26,019 nt of DNA. Origin: Euprymna scolopes. Lineage: Eukaryota > Mollusca > Cephalopoda > Sepiida > Sepiolidae. The stretch's first letter is position 1. Each line of letters opens with the position of its first letter. The notes beneath the pieces are model-generated. The model was not told where the DNA came from and did no database searches. It saw nothing but the letters and a program-made list of their open reading frames with translations. Shown in pieces: positions 1 to 10,339 of the stretch. A program made the translations under genes and the position numbers. Location: the NCBI GenBank assembly GCA_024364805.1, contig CM044489.1, forward strand, positions 140,235,669-140,261,687, in the 5' to 3' direction.

Positions 1-200
1 AACTTATGAAGAATTCTTGATTAAATTATTTATAAAATAATAGATTATTGGGGTGCCATAGGCTATAATCGAAACCGAAACGAAAACTTATGAACAATTC
101 TTGGTAAAATTATTATAAAAAATAAATGGCTTAAGTGCCATCAGCTTTAATCTAAACCGAAACTAAAACTTATGAAGAATTCTTGACAAAATTATTTTTT
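1..200. repeat. Tandem repeat, about 83-bp period, 2.4 copies
   Basis: The phrase AACTTATGAAGAATTCTTG recurs at 1, 85 and 167 with only a few changes, giving periods of 84 and 82 bp. Between these anchors each unit carries ATAAAATAAAT, then a GGTGCCAT/AGTGCCAT block, then CTAAACCGAAAC. The array sits inside the Helitron-like element that ends at 302. Internal tandem repeats are common in non-autonomous Helitrons. The array is cut by the window start, so its copy number is unknown. Confidence 0.85.
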
Positions 201-302
201 ACACGAAATAGAAGTCCATAACAATTAAACGACAGTCACTCGGATGTACGCGTGACACACACAAAAATGGATAACACACACGCTTTCCTATTAATATATA
301 GA
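1..302 (-). mobile_element. Helitron-like element, 5' end (runs off left edge)
   Basis: Read on the minus strand, the element starts at 302 with TCTATATATTAATAGG, directly preceded by A, which fits the Helitron rule of a 5' TC inserted after an A. A GTGTGTG-rich stretch follows, then an AT-rich tandem repeat that continues to the window edge. The 3' hairpin and CTRR end would lie outside the window, so the call rests on one terminus only. No Rep/helicase coding is visible, so it is probably a non-autonomous copy. It could instead be another AT-rich interspersed repeat with a chance TC end. Confidence 0.5.
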
Positions 303-1175
303 TTAGCATGCCTGTTTTGTTAGTAAGAAAGTTTATGCTTAAACTTGTGTGCAAGAGAGTTTGGTTAGCAGCGTGCATATGTTATTGCTATGCTTAGTAT
401 TGTGTGCGTGCTTTCATCATGTGTATGCTAAGTGTTGATGGTTATTCGACCCCAAAAGATATAGACAGAACGCGTTGTAGGCACGTCTGCTGTCTCTGAT
501 ACAAAAAGGATAGGAACAGACAGGGAGAAAGCTGTGTGTTTGGATTTTTATAGTACGCGTTATTTTTTTGGCAGGGAAAGTCCCGTTCCTTTAGTTAGCA
601 GAAAGGGATTCTTGATTGGATATTTCGTTTAATCGATGGTCAATACTTAGGAACAACATTTACTTTCGGCATTGCTTCTAATAGAGTCGCCAGTTTCCTA
701 ATTAGTAAAAAACGCATTTTAATTCTGCTCAAATAAAAGGACGTGTAATAAAATAAAGTTAACATTGATTCATGGCATTGTGGAAAGCATTGTTATATAA
801 AAACCAGACTTGATGGACATTTCTTGCTTGAAAGTAAAAACCCTAAATCGGAAACAATCACGTAAAAATCATTTTAACAAAAATTACGCAAACGACATGT
901 ACTCACATAGTTATTCTAAAAGACAGTCTATCTTGTAGGTATGCAGATATCTTTATATATTTGGTACCTATTTTACATCCGGATTATCGCCATATAATAA
1001 CATTTTATCCTTGGAACTCTTTTACCCACGTCACGTAGTCACGTTAGTCAAGTCACATGAAAATTCAACCTGTTCTATTACCTGTAAATTTAAAACGATG
1101 ATCAATGAGATTAATATAAAATATATGTGCTTTTATTCACTGCATACTTGGCGGCCACTTGAAACTGCAACCTGT
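303..1175. other. Unassigned AT-rich DNA
   Basis: No recognisable coding segment, RNA gene or terminal repeat. The short open frame at 1011-1220 has no family signature and overlaps the LINE 3' end, so I treat it as chance. Confidence 0.6.
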
Positions 1176-1790
1176 TTTTACAAGGGAGTCGCCACTTATC
1201 AAGGCCCGAAGACCAGATAGTATAAGAGTTAATTAGTTGTCACTGAGACAAAAATGATCATTAGTGGTAGAAATTTGGTAGAATTTTATTAGTGAAGAAG
1301 GCGGGATATCGAGAACCTGATTACATTTAATTGGAAGACGACCATGTTGTAGTAAGCTGGGAAGCAAGCTAGCGGAACAGAGTTCCACAGGTATGTAGTT
1401 CTAGAAAATAATCTTTGTTCATGAAATTTGCGTTTAGATTAAGGCACATGTAGGGAGTGGAGAGAATTGTTGGTAGTGGTTGTAGAAAGATAGGTATCGT
1501 TTGTGGAAGTTTTGTAGGGACATAGATTCAACATCAGACGAGCAGTTACCATGAAAATAACGATAGAGCAGAGAGAGGCTAGCAACGTTTCTTTTCTACG
1601 AAAGAGGTCATAGGAAGGAGAAAATGGCATCACCTACTAGATTTCGAAGCCGGTTTTGAACTCTGTCAAGCCATGATAAGGCCCCAAGCAGCTTTTGCCT
1701 AGATGTGGCAACAGTATTTGATTTTAGAGCGTATTTGGCTTTTATACATGTAGAGGGGGTTACGTCGGGGGTGAGTTTCGACATCTAGAT
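1176..1790 (-). mobile_element. LINE 3' fragment, jockey/CR1-like
   Basis: This is a 5'-truncated non-LTR retrotransposon. Read on the minus strand it enters in the region after the reverse transcriptase palm (TPDV and a LDRVQNRLR-like block, around 1660-1780). It then passes the weakly preserved C-terminal domain and ends in a 3' UTR with CTTGATAAGTGGCGACTCCC followed by TTGTAAAAA. The same 3' end recurs near 19.37, 23.47 and 23.69 kb, which defines a family. The frame is broken, so this is an inactive fossil. The family's C-terminal domain normally contains FFPRTARLWNSLP, which is too decayed to read here. Confidence 0.75.
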
Positions 1791-1926
1791 CGATGGTTTG
1801 CGTTCTTCCTACTTTTGTAAGCAACATTGTCTCACAACGAACATTCCAGCGCTGCTAAGTCTCAATTTCGTTATCATTTTTTTCTTAAAACATCAGATTC
1901 AGCAAAAATTGGTTACAAATCCCGTA

Positions 1927-3882
<1,956 letters not shown>

Positions 3883-4092
3883 GTGTTAACACCACCCCAT
3901 CATAAGCAGACAGTAAATAGCGATCTACGAGACGTCCCGATGCCTCAGTCTATAAAAACAAAGAATACCCCTGTAGGTGCAGCTGCCTGTGTAATCCCCA
4001 ACACCTCTCCTGAATCGACACTGTTTGAGTTCAGTGGCAAGGAGAAGTCCAGGACGACTGGAAACAATGTTGAAATAAGCGGAGAGCACATA

Positions 4093-4203
4093 CAGCACCT
4101 GGAAGTCTTAAATGGTCACCCATTTAGTACTGGCCAGGTTCAACGTTGCTTAACTTCGGTGATCCAGCGGGAACCGGTGTGTCAACGTGATTATGCCGGA
4201 GGC
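4093..4203 (-). pseudogene. 5S rRNA-derived repeat, copy 1
   Basis: On the minus strand the sequence follows metazoan 5S rRNA over almost its full length (about 111 of 119 nt). It has a 5' part ending CACGTTGACACACCGG, then GATCACCGAAGTTAAGCAA (internal promoter box A region), AGTACT, GGGTGACC (box C region), and a closing GGTGCTGTATG in place of the usual GGTGCTGT-GGC. Substitutions such as ACTAAATGGG for ACTTGGATGGG show that it is not a functional gene. Copy 2 near 14.5 kb shares these changes, so this is a dispersed 5S-derived family, comparable to SINE3-type elements. Directly 5' of it on the minus strand lies the (CTA)n/(TAG)n microsatellite. Confidence 0.75.
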
Positions 4204-4258
4204 ACATAATCACATAATCCTGAGACGTCCAGGCTGATAAATAGACTACAACTACTAC

Positions 4259-4263
4259 TGCTG

Positions 4264-4299
<36 letters not shown>

Positions 4300-4314
4300 G
4301 TAGTAGTAGTAGTA
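4259..4314. repeat. (CTA)n tract switching to (TAG)n: palindromic microsatellite
   Basis: A (CTA)n run reverses into (TAG)n at 4298/4299. The arms 4283-4298 and 4299-4314 are perfectly complementary, making a 32-bp loopless palindrome. Confidence 0.95.
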
Positions 4315-4384
4315 CATATTTTATTTATCTCTTCCACAGGAGGTTAGACCCTAAGTCAAGTGTTTGTTTGATGAAGTGTTTCTG

Positions 4385-4460
4385 TAGAACGAACTGGATT
4401 CGAGCTTAGTATACCAAATTTTGAGTTCATGTTGTTAATCACTGGGCCACCATTACTCCT
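4385..4460 (-). mobile_element. tRNA-derived SINE head (decayed)
   Basis: On the minus strand TGGCCCAGTGATTAA (4435-4449) matches the polymerase III A box and D-arm of a tRNA (consensus TGGCTCAGTGGTTAG). AGCTCGAATCC (4396-4406) matches the B box (GGTTCGAATCC). The spacing is right for a tRNA. The acceptor stem and anticodon arm do not fold well, so this is a SINE head and not a tRNA gene. Sequence to the left (GAAGTGTTTCTGTAGAACGA) could be the SINE body. Confidence 0.6.
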
Positions 4461-4627
4461 CCGTAAACTATACATAAAAAATAATACCGGATGTCACACC
4501 TATCGAAAGGTTGCAGAAGTATGAATATAAATATTGATTAAGATAATCGTTCGAAGAAAAACACTGTAAACATATGAGAAGTTATTTATCTCTCTTTCAC
4601 GGCGGGATGATGTAACACAAGGGTCAA

Positions 4628-4690
4628 CCAGTGGCCTAAAGGAAGAGCACTTTGGCGTGCAAAAAATGCCTGGACAGTCCCCATTCGCCA
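4628..4690 (+). mobile_element. Possible second tRNA-like SINE head
   Basis: GTGGCCTAAAGGAAGAGC resembles a tRNA A box and D-arm (GTGGCCTAGTGGTTAGAGC). About 26 bp further, CTGGACAGTCCCC could be a damaged B box with the central TTCGA lost. The weak B box keeps confidence low. Confidence 0.3.
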
Positions 4691-5260
4691 ATAGAGACGC
4701 CTCAAGCGATTAGAAATAAACTAATCCCTTCCCAAAGAGAGAAGGTAAAGCGTGGGAGGTCAACAGCGAAGTTGAGAGAGAAGTCATCTCAAGTATAGCT
4801 TAGACCCTACTGACTTTGGTGCTGAGTGACCCTCCCACCGGCTTATGGCAAGTGTACATTCATAAAGCGCGATCAATTCGTCAAGTAATTCAAACAGTTC
4901 GTCCTTCAAAATCAATACATAAAAAAAAAAACGAATATGATCTATCCGTCTATCTGTCTATCCACATTTCAAGCTTTTCATCATCCAAAGCAGATCTAAA
5001 CCCCATAATAAGTACAAATTACTTTAGCCTGAGGATACTTTATGTAAATTTCTTTCCGTTGTGACCTCGATTGATTTTTCTACTATCCTGTGAGATCAGA
5101 CTAATAATAAATAAGGGAGATAATTCTTCCTTTAGACTCTTTCCTTTCAGTTATTATTTAGTAAATATTTATTTCTCAAATCAAAATTTGTAAATTTACC
5201 TTACAGTTCAATGGAATAAGTTTTCGAAAAAATCACGTTTGTTTCATATTAAATATATTT

Positions 5261-5295
5261 GACAACCGGATAACGCTGGGTAAAAAAGTAAAGAA
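5261..5295 (+). mobile_element. Decayed Helitron-type 3' end
   Basis: GACAACCGGATAACGCTGGG matches the terminal hairpin region at 8508-8530 (GACAGTCGGATAATGCCTG), both preceded by ATATTT. The CTAG terminus is not preserved. The following GTAAAGAAAT resembles the flank at 8924-8933. Confidence 0.35.
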
Positions 5296-5453
5296 ATGTA
5301 TCATTTCGCTAATTTGAATTACAGATGTAATAGAGTTAAATTGATTAAACGTCTACGAAATTAAATCCATCAGAATGCATTTCGGCTTATTCATTAACAA
5401 GTCAGCAATTTTAATCGTTGTTTAATAGATTAATTATAAATCACTGTGTCTAG

Positions 5454-5883
5454 TTTATACTATAAATCTCACCTTTCTGTTTAAATGTATGTATGTTTGT
5501 ATGTCTGCCTAAAACTTTCGACAGAGGCGACGGATTTTCACGTGATTGGAGTCGTTTTGAAGGTAGATCCTTCGGACGACAAATATCGGAAAATTGTCTA
5601 AAAATATTAATTTTTTAATCCTCAACTAGGCAATTTTCTACAAGGAGGGGTCGCTTTTTTCGCCGATATTTTTTTCAAAAGTCACCCCTTCTTTTTCATT
5701 GACTAGCCTTAATTTAAACCTTCGCCAATTCCGGTTTTATGATGACGCAACGGCAAAGACGTCACGTTTTTTATAACGTTCTTTCCCTCCTTTGCGGTAC
5801 GGGTCCGAACCTGCCTACTACCACTTTTTTTTTGCTCAACAGACACCTCTAAACACTCGGCCAACGCCGAGCACCTAGGCTAG
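5454..5883 (+). mobile_element. Helitron-like unit 1 of a tandem array
   Basis: About 430 bp, starting TTTATACTATAAATCTCACC and ending in CTAG at 5880-5883. Near the end CTCGG and CCGAG flank a CCAACG loop, forming a perfect 5-bp stem about 8 bp from the CTAG, which is typical Helitron 3' architecture. Body features shared with units 2 and 3 are ATGTATGTTTGTATGTCTGC, AACTTTCGACAGAGG, a GATATTTT block and TTTGCGGTACGGGT. There is no coding capacity, so this is a non-autonomous copy. The 5' end is TT and not TC, probably a mutation. Confidence 0.65.
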
Positions 5884-6287
5884 TCTATAATACAAATCTC
5901 ACTGTCTGCTTAAATGAATGTATGTTTGTATGTCTGCCTAAAACTTTCGACAGAGGAGACAGATTTTTACAAGATTTGTTACGTTTTGTAAGCTCGACTC
6001 TTCAGATGACAAATATCGAAAAATTGGCTGAAAACATTCAACTGGGCACTTTTCTACAGGTAGGGGTCGCTTTTTTCGCCGATATTTTCGAAAGTCATCC
6101 CCTTTTTCGATTGACTAGCCTTAATTTAAACCTTCACCACTTCCGGTTTGGCGATGAGCGCAACAACAAAGGCGTCAAGTTTTTTTCCTACTTCACCGTA
6201 TGGGTTCGAGCCTGCCTGACTTTTACAACTTATTTTTGCTCAACACGCATATCTAAACGCCTGGGCAACGCCGGGCACTCAGGCTAG
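5884..6287 (+). mobile_element. Helitron-like unit 2 of a tandem array
   Basis: 404 bp. It begins TCTATAATACAAATCTCAC immediately after the CTAG of unit 1, so 5' TC abuts the previous 3' CTAG with no spacer. It ends GGGCACTCAGG then CTAG (6284-6287). The hairpin arms GCCTGG and CCGGGC flank CAACG nucleotides with one G-T wobble. The body is collinear with unit 1. The open frames across it are chance frames with no family signature. Confidence 0.7.
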
Positions 6288-6685
6288 TGTGTAATATAAA
6301 TCTAACCTGCCTGTTTAAATGCATGTATGTATGTTTGTATGTCTGCCTAAAACTTTCAACAGAGGTGACGGATTTTCAGGAGATTGGTATCGTTTTGAAG
6401 CTCGTCCCTTCTGACGACAATATCGAAAAACTGGCTAAAAACATTAATTCTTTCACTCTAAATTTAGCACTTTTCTACAGGAAGGGGTCTTTTTTCCCCC
6501 GATATTTTCGAAAGTCATCCCCTCTTTGTGATTGACTATCCTTAATTTAAACCATTGTCATTTCCGATTTTTCACGTTTTTTCCTCTTTCGCGGTACGGG
6601 TTCGAGCCTTCCTGCCTAATACCACTTTTTTTTTTGCTCAAAACACACATCCAAGCACCCGGGCAACGCCAGGCACCTAGGCTAA
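6288..6685 (+). mobile_element. Helitron-like unit 3 of a tandem array
   Basis: 398 bp. It begins TGTGTAATATAAATCTAACC directly after unit 2's CTAG and ends in CTAA at 6682-6685 followed by T, so the CTRR rule and the T target base are both met. The hairpin arms CCCGG and CCAGG carry one mismatch. It has the same body as units 1 and 2. Confidence 0.7.
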
Positions 6686-6761
6686 TATACAAAGAAAACA
6701 TTGAGACTAGCATGCTAGCCGTTGTGATATTGATCCATTTTTAATCTGGCTTTAGTATTAA

Positions 6762-6992
6762 TTCCGAGTAAGGAAGATACTTCTCTCTTTTACACTTTCC
6801 GCTAGAAATGCATTTTCTTTTTGTTTTCTTTTTCATGGCAAATATTTGATTTTTCGTTTCTGATATGAAAAATCAAATATTTGCTATGCAAAAATTTTGA
6901 TACGAAAAATCAAATATTTGCTACAAAAAAAATGCTAAGAAACTACATTTCTACTGCAAAGTGTAAAAGAGAAGTACGTCCCTTACTCGTAA
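6762..6992. mobile_element. Foldback MITE with TTAA flanks
   Basis: A 231-bp element between TTAA at 6758-6761 and TTAA at 6993-6996. The termini are TTCCGAGTAAGG on the left and, inverted, TTACGAGTAAGG on the right. The inverted repeat continues inward for about 55 bp through ACTTCTC, TTTTACACTTT and TAGAAATG. The interior holds CAAATATTTGATTTTTC and two inverted copies of it, so most of the element can fold on itself. A TTAA duplication fits the piggyBac group, but in AT-rich DNA TTAA is easily found by chance and no transposase is present. Confidence 0.65.
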
Positions 6993-6996
6993 TTAA

Positions 6997-8500
6997 TTAT
7001 TTAATACTCCTATAAATTATTGAACAATGGATTATTCAATCCGCGGGGCTGGAAATATTATCCGCGCAAAAATAATAGCATAAACAGAAATCAGTATGAG
7101 AAAAACAGCTTAACACATAACATATTGTATATTGTTGGAAATTAATTCCCAATGCTAAAAAACAGCAAAATTTGTCGATTTATTTTACGATCTAATTTAA
7201 TATAGGAATAAGTTTCTGTTGCTTTATATTTGTGGCGCTGGCCTTGGTAGAGTAATTTTGAACGTCAATAATGTCTTTGCGCATTGTCGAGAACAACACT
7301 AACAATTAAGTTATGTTAAAACGAAGCAAAAACATGAAGAATATCTACGGCTGTGCATGCATATTAAAAATGGAAATAAACGAAACATCATTAGAGTAAA
7401 TAGTTAGCAAGTGTTAATTAAAACGTAAACAAAGTTTTGTAAATAAAGATTAAGAATAAACCATAGATTATACGAGAACATTTTTATATCTAAATTTTAT
7501 AAGAATATAAAAGTTATTTTCAGTCAGCAAGTGTTCATTTGTAACGTAATGCACACAGTTACATAAAAGATCCACACGTTTCATGCAGCCTACGTCGCAA
7601 AAGAGACCAAGACAATGAATAGCTCTAACTCACTTTTTCGTGTTGTAACAACGGCATTTATTTCCGAGTACATTCCCGAATAAACTTGTTCTATCGAACA
7701 TCCTAACGTACTCTCGGACATACTCTAGAACACGATCCATGTCTCTAACGTGATCGTCCTCTCTAACATGCTATCTCTACTTTTTGTAGTCTTTCTTTTT
7801 CCTTACCGTGACGTCACTTTACACACGGCTCCATATTTGCATACGCGTGTCCGCTCTGTTACATACAAACTCATATTTGGTAAAGAAAGTTGAGTAAGTA
7901 GTCACAACACTTAGCGATGTGTATGTCGGTATGTTCATAGTATGAATAATATGCGCATTTAAGTAATAGGTAGTATGGAACTGTGTATGTGTGTTGGTTT
8001 ATCTTGTTCTTGTTAGTGTGTATGTGTATATATATATATGTGTAGAGCTGAGAGTAGCAATTCCTTTTTGTTTGCCCGACCCTCACTAACGAGTAAGAGT
8101 GTGTGCGCAAGATGAAGAAGGCTTGTATGTGTGTCATTGAAGATTACTATTCCGTGCTGCTCTATCCCCGGCTAAAAGCATGAGAAGAGGGAAACTTGTT
8201 GAACATACAGTCTTGAGTTCTGTTCGATGTGCAGCCGGTTTGGAAACTCTGATTCCACTGACCAGGTTACTATTTTTATAGGGTGGGTTAATTTGACGTG
8301 TGCCTCTTAATTTTGGTCTGGAGACAATTTCCATTTATTGAAAATGTTTTGAGCTAAAACCTTGTGTGTAAACTAATTTTTATTTCGAATTGAAATGGAG
8401 AGTGAATACATATGAAGTAGAGAAAGAAAGTGGGTAGCTATTTGAGACAGTCGTATTTTAGCGTCAGTTCGAATCATCTCGATTCAGTCACTACATAGTT
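6997..8500. other. Unassigned AT-rich DNA
   Basis: No coding family or terminal repeats recognised. It has a short (TA)n at about 8028-8038 and TGTGTATG-rich sequence at 7978-8044. Minus-strand open frames at 7871-8137 and 8134-8334 show no known motif, and the first is partly simple sequence. Confidence 0.55.
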
Positions 8501-8507
8501 ACCATAT

Positions 8508-8540
8508 TTGACAGTCGGATAATGCCTGAAAGTCAGCTAG
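8508..8540 (+). mobile_element. Helitron-type 3' terminus
   Basis: GACAGTCGGATAATGCCTG, then AAAGTCAG, then CTAG at 8537-8540 followed by T. The hairpin is decayed but the spacing to CTAG and the T target base are kept. The matching 5' end was not found. Confidence 0.5.
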
Positions 8541-8924
8541 TATTGCTACAAGAATAATAAAGAATTAAGTAAACTTGTTATTTTGCTATCTGTTATATAT
8601 TCATTATTTAAATAACAATAACGAAAGAAATCAGAGTTTCATTTTTTATTTATTTTTTTATTAGTTTTTGTTTGATTTTTTTAAACAAATCATTTTTAAA
8701 GTTTTTCGTATGGATTATTATTACATCTAACCATAAGTCACAGAGTGCAATCTACAAAATTAAGACAACTTAATACGGTACATTATTCTGCCCAATCGCC
8801 GTATTATTGTTAGTTTTATTGTATCATCATTAACATTAAAAATATTCAATAGTTTCAGGTTGGGGAATGAGATTTTTTCAGTTAATCTTATTTCCCGAAC
8901 AACGCCAGGACACGGATCAACTAG
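8541..8924 (+). repeat. 384-bp Helitron-like/satellite unit ending in hairpin plus CTAG
   Basis: It ends CCCGAACAACGCCAGG, a short spacer and CTAG at 8921-8924 followed by T. Its start resembles the sequence after 8924: both contain TTTTGCTATCT followed by AATAAC, then ACG and GAAAGAAAT. Two diverged head-to-tail units are therefore likely, the second beginning at 8925 and fading out within 200 bp. Confidence 0.5.
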
Positions 8925-9311
8925 TAAAGAAATAAATAGACAATATTTTGCTATCTATTTCATATCAATCTTTTGAATAACTAAAACGATGAAAGAAATA
9001 ATGAATCTGAAAATAATACGCAATGACGAAAAGAAAAAAAGAAAGTTTTTTTTATATTATTTTTTATATTTGCTTTGAATTAAAATCCTTTCTGTTGTAT
9101 TTTTTTGAATTGATTAAATAAAGTTGTGCGATTGTGATCAACGAGTGAGGTTCAAATAAAACAGACGCCATGATAGTTGACTATTTGGGTTAGCATTCTC
9201 AGGAGATAGAGACGATTGAGATACAGATTTGTTGACTGAAGAAATCGTTGGTTGTTGGCCTGTGCCAACGATAAACAATAAGGCAGGCATAACCCATCTA
9301 AATATATAACA

Positions 9312-9345
9312 CTAGCAGGGAGACTCGACATTGTTCGGAGATTGA
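9312..9345 (-). mobile_element. Helitron-type 3' terminus, reverse orientation
   Basis: On the minus strand CTCCGAACAATGTCGAG is followed by TCTCCCTG and then CTAG (9312-9315), with T next. CTC-CGA pairs with TCG-AG, one base bulged. The element body would extend to the right, but no 5' TC end is evident. Confidence 0.45.
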
Positions 9346-10339
9346 GGGAGGATCGACGAATCTTTCGCACTCTCAATTGTCATCGAAATCGGCGAAATCG
9401 GCCATTCGTCAATCAAATCGATTGATTGACTGCTTTAGATGAGAACTTGAATTCAAGTTTAAAATAGAAATAGTCAAGTATCATGGTTCCACGGTGCTCT
9501 AAACAGAATCATTCATTTCGAACGCGCCTCTATTCTATCAAAGAACCTACTGTTGATTTTATACACCAGGCCTTTCTGCTTGTGTGGTGATAAAATTTCT
9601 CAAGTTCATTTGTGATGTTAGCCTGCATAAAACTGATGACTAAGCGAGCACATGTCCGTTTCATGATGTTTGAAAATGATTGCAGTTGACAAAAGGAGTA
9701 AAAGTTGTGTTTACGGGTATTAAAGTAATACCAGTTTGATTCTGGCTGACAAAAAATTAGTTTTGAATAGCCATGAGGGAACGTGATTCGATTTCAAACC
9801 TGAGGTAGATGGGCCTCAGCGAAATCAGTGCCGCTCTGCTTTGTTATCTACGCCCCATGAATCTACATCGTTATATGATCTACAGCTCATACCGCAATAA
9901 ACATGATACAAGAACAAGGAAAACACTTCTAATTGGTTTCGAAAGCATGGATGGTTAGAAAGCCCGGAACCCTACCCCAAACTCTAACTCCTAACCTTAA
10001 TCTTCATTTTCCCGCAAATCATTAACAAAATTTCATATGGATATAGTTTCCTTGTAAATATTAAGTCAAAGTAGCACCGCAAACTCTATGGAAACCCATC
10101 TAGAAGAAGGAAACTGATGTAAAACATATATTTTTACCTTGTACGATCAATGGGTTATGGTTATTGGAGCTGAACAAGTGGTACTTTTATTGTACAAGCG
10201 TTTGTTTTTATAGTTAAATGATGTACAGATGTTTCTTTGCGACTTCATTTATCAAGCGAACGTATTAACAGTTGTATTGCGATGGATAAACGAGGAAATG
10301 TGCAGATATAACACATTGGAAGCACAAAGTCACATTTTC
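9346..10339. other. Unassigned DNA with a decayed CCCTAA-like patch
   Basis: No gene recognised. Positions 9968-10001 hold degenerate CCCTA/CTAACC-type repeats that resemble telomere-like sequence but are too imperfect to assign. The minus-strand open frame at 9152-9376 straddles the Helitron-like terminus and has no family signature. Confidence 0.5.

Noticed and set aside
296-311. AGATTAGCATG, identical to part of U6 snRNA
   Set aside because: Only 11 nt, no other U6 sequence around it, and it straddles the Helitron-like boundary; treated as chance.
3883-4209. 108-codon open frame on the plus strand, possible host exon
   Set aside because: Its 3' third is the antisense of the 5S-like repeat, and the rest shows no family motif or splice context that I can support.
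5922-6744. Three consecutive open frames as small genes
   Set aside because: They lie in the non-autonomous Helitron-like units, are not conserved in frame among the three units, and carry no motif.
7560-8140. Possible long terminal repeat of a retroelement
   Set aside because: No second copy, no primer-binding site or polypurine tract pair, and no coding region next to it.
9968-10003. Interstitial telomere repeat
   Set aside because: CCCTA/CTAACC units are irregular and mixed with CCCCAAACT; not a clean TTAGGG-type array.
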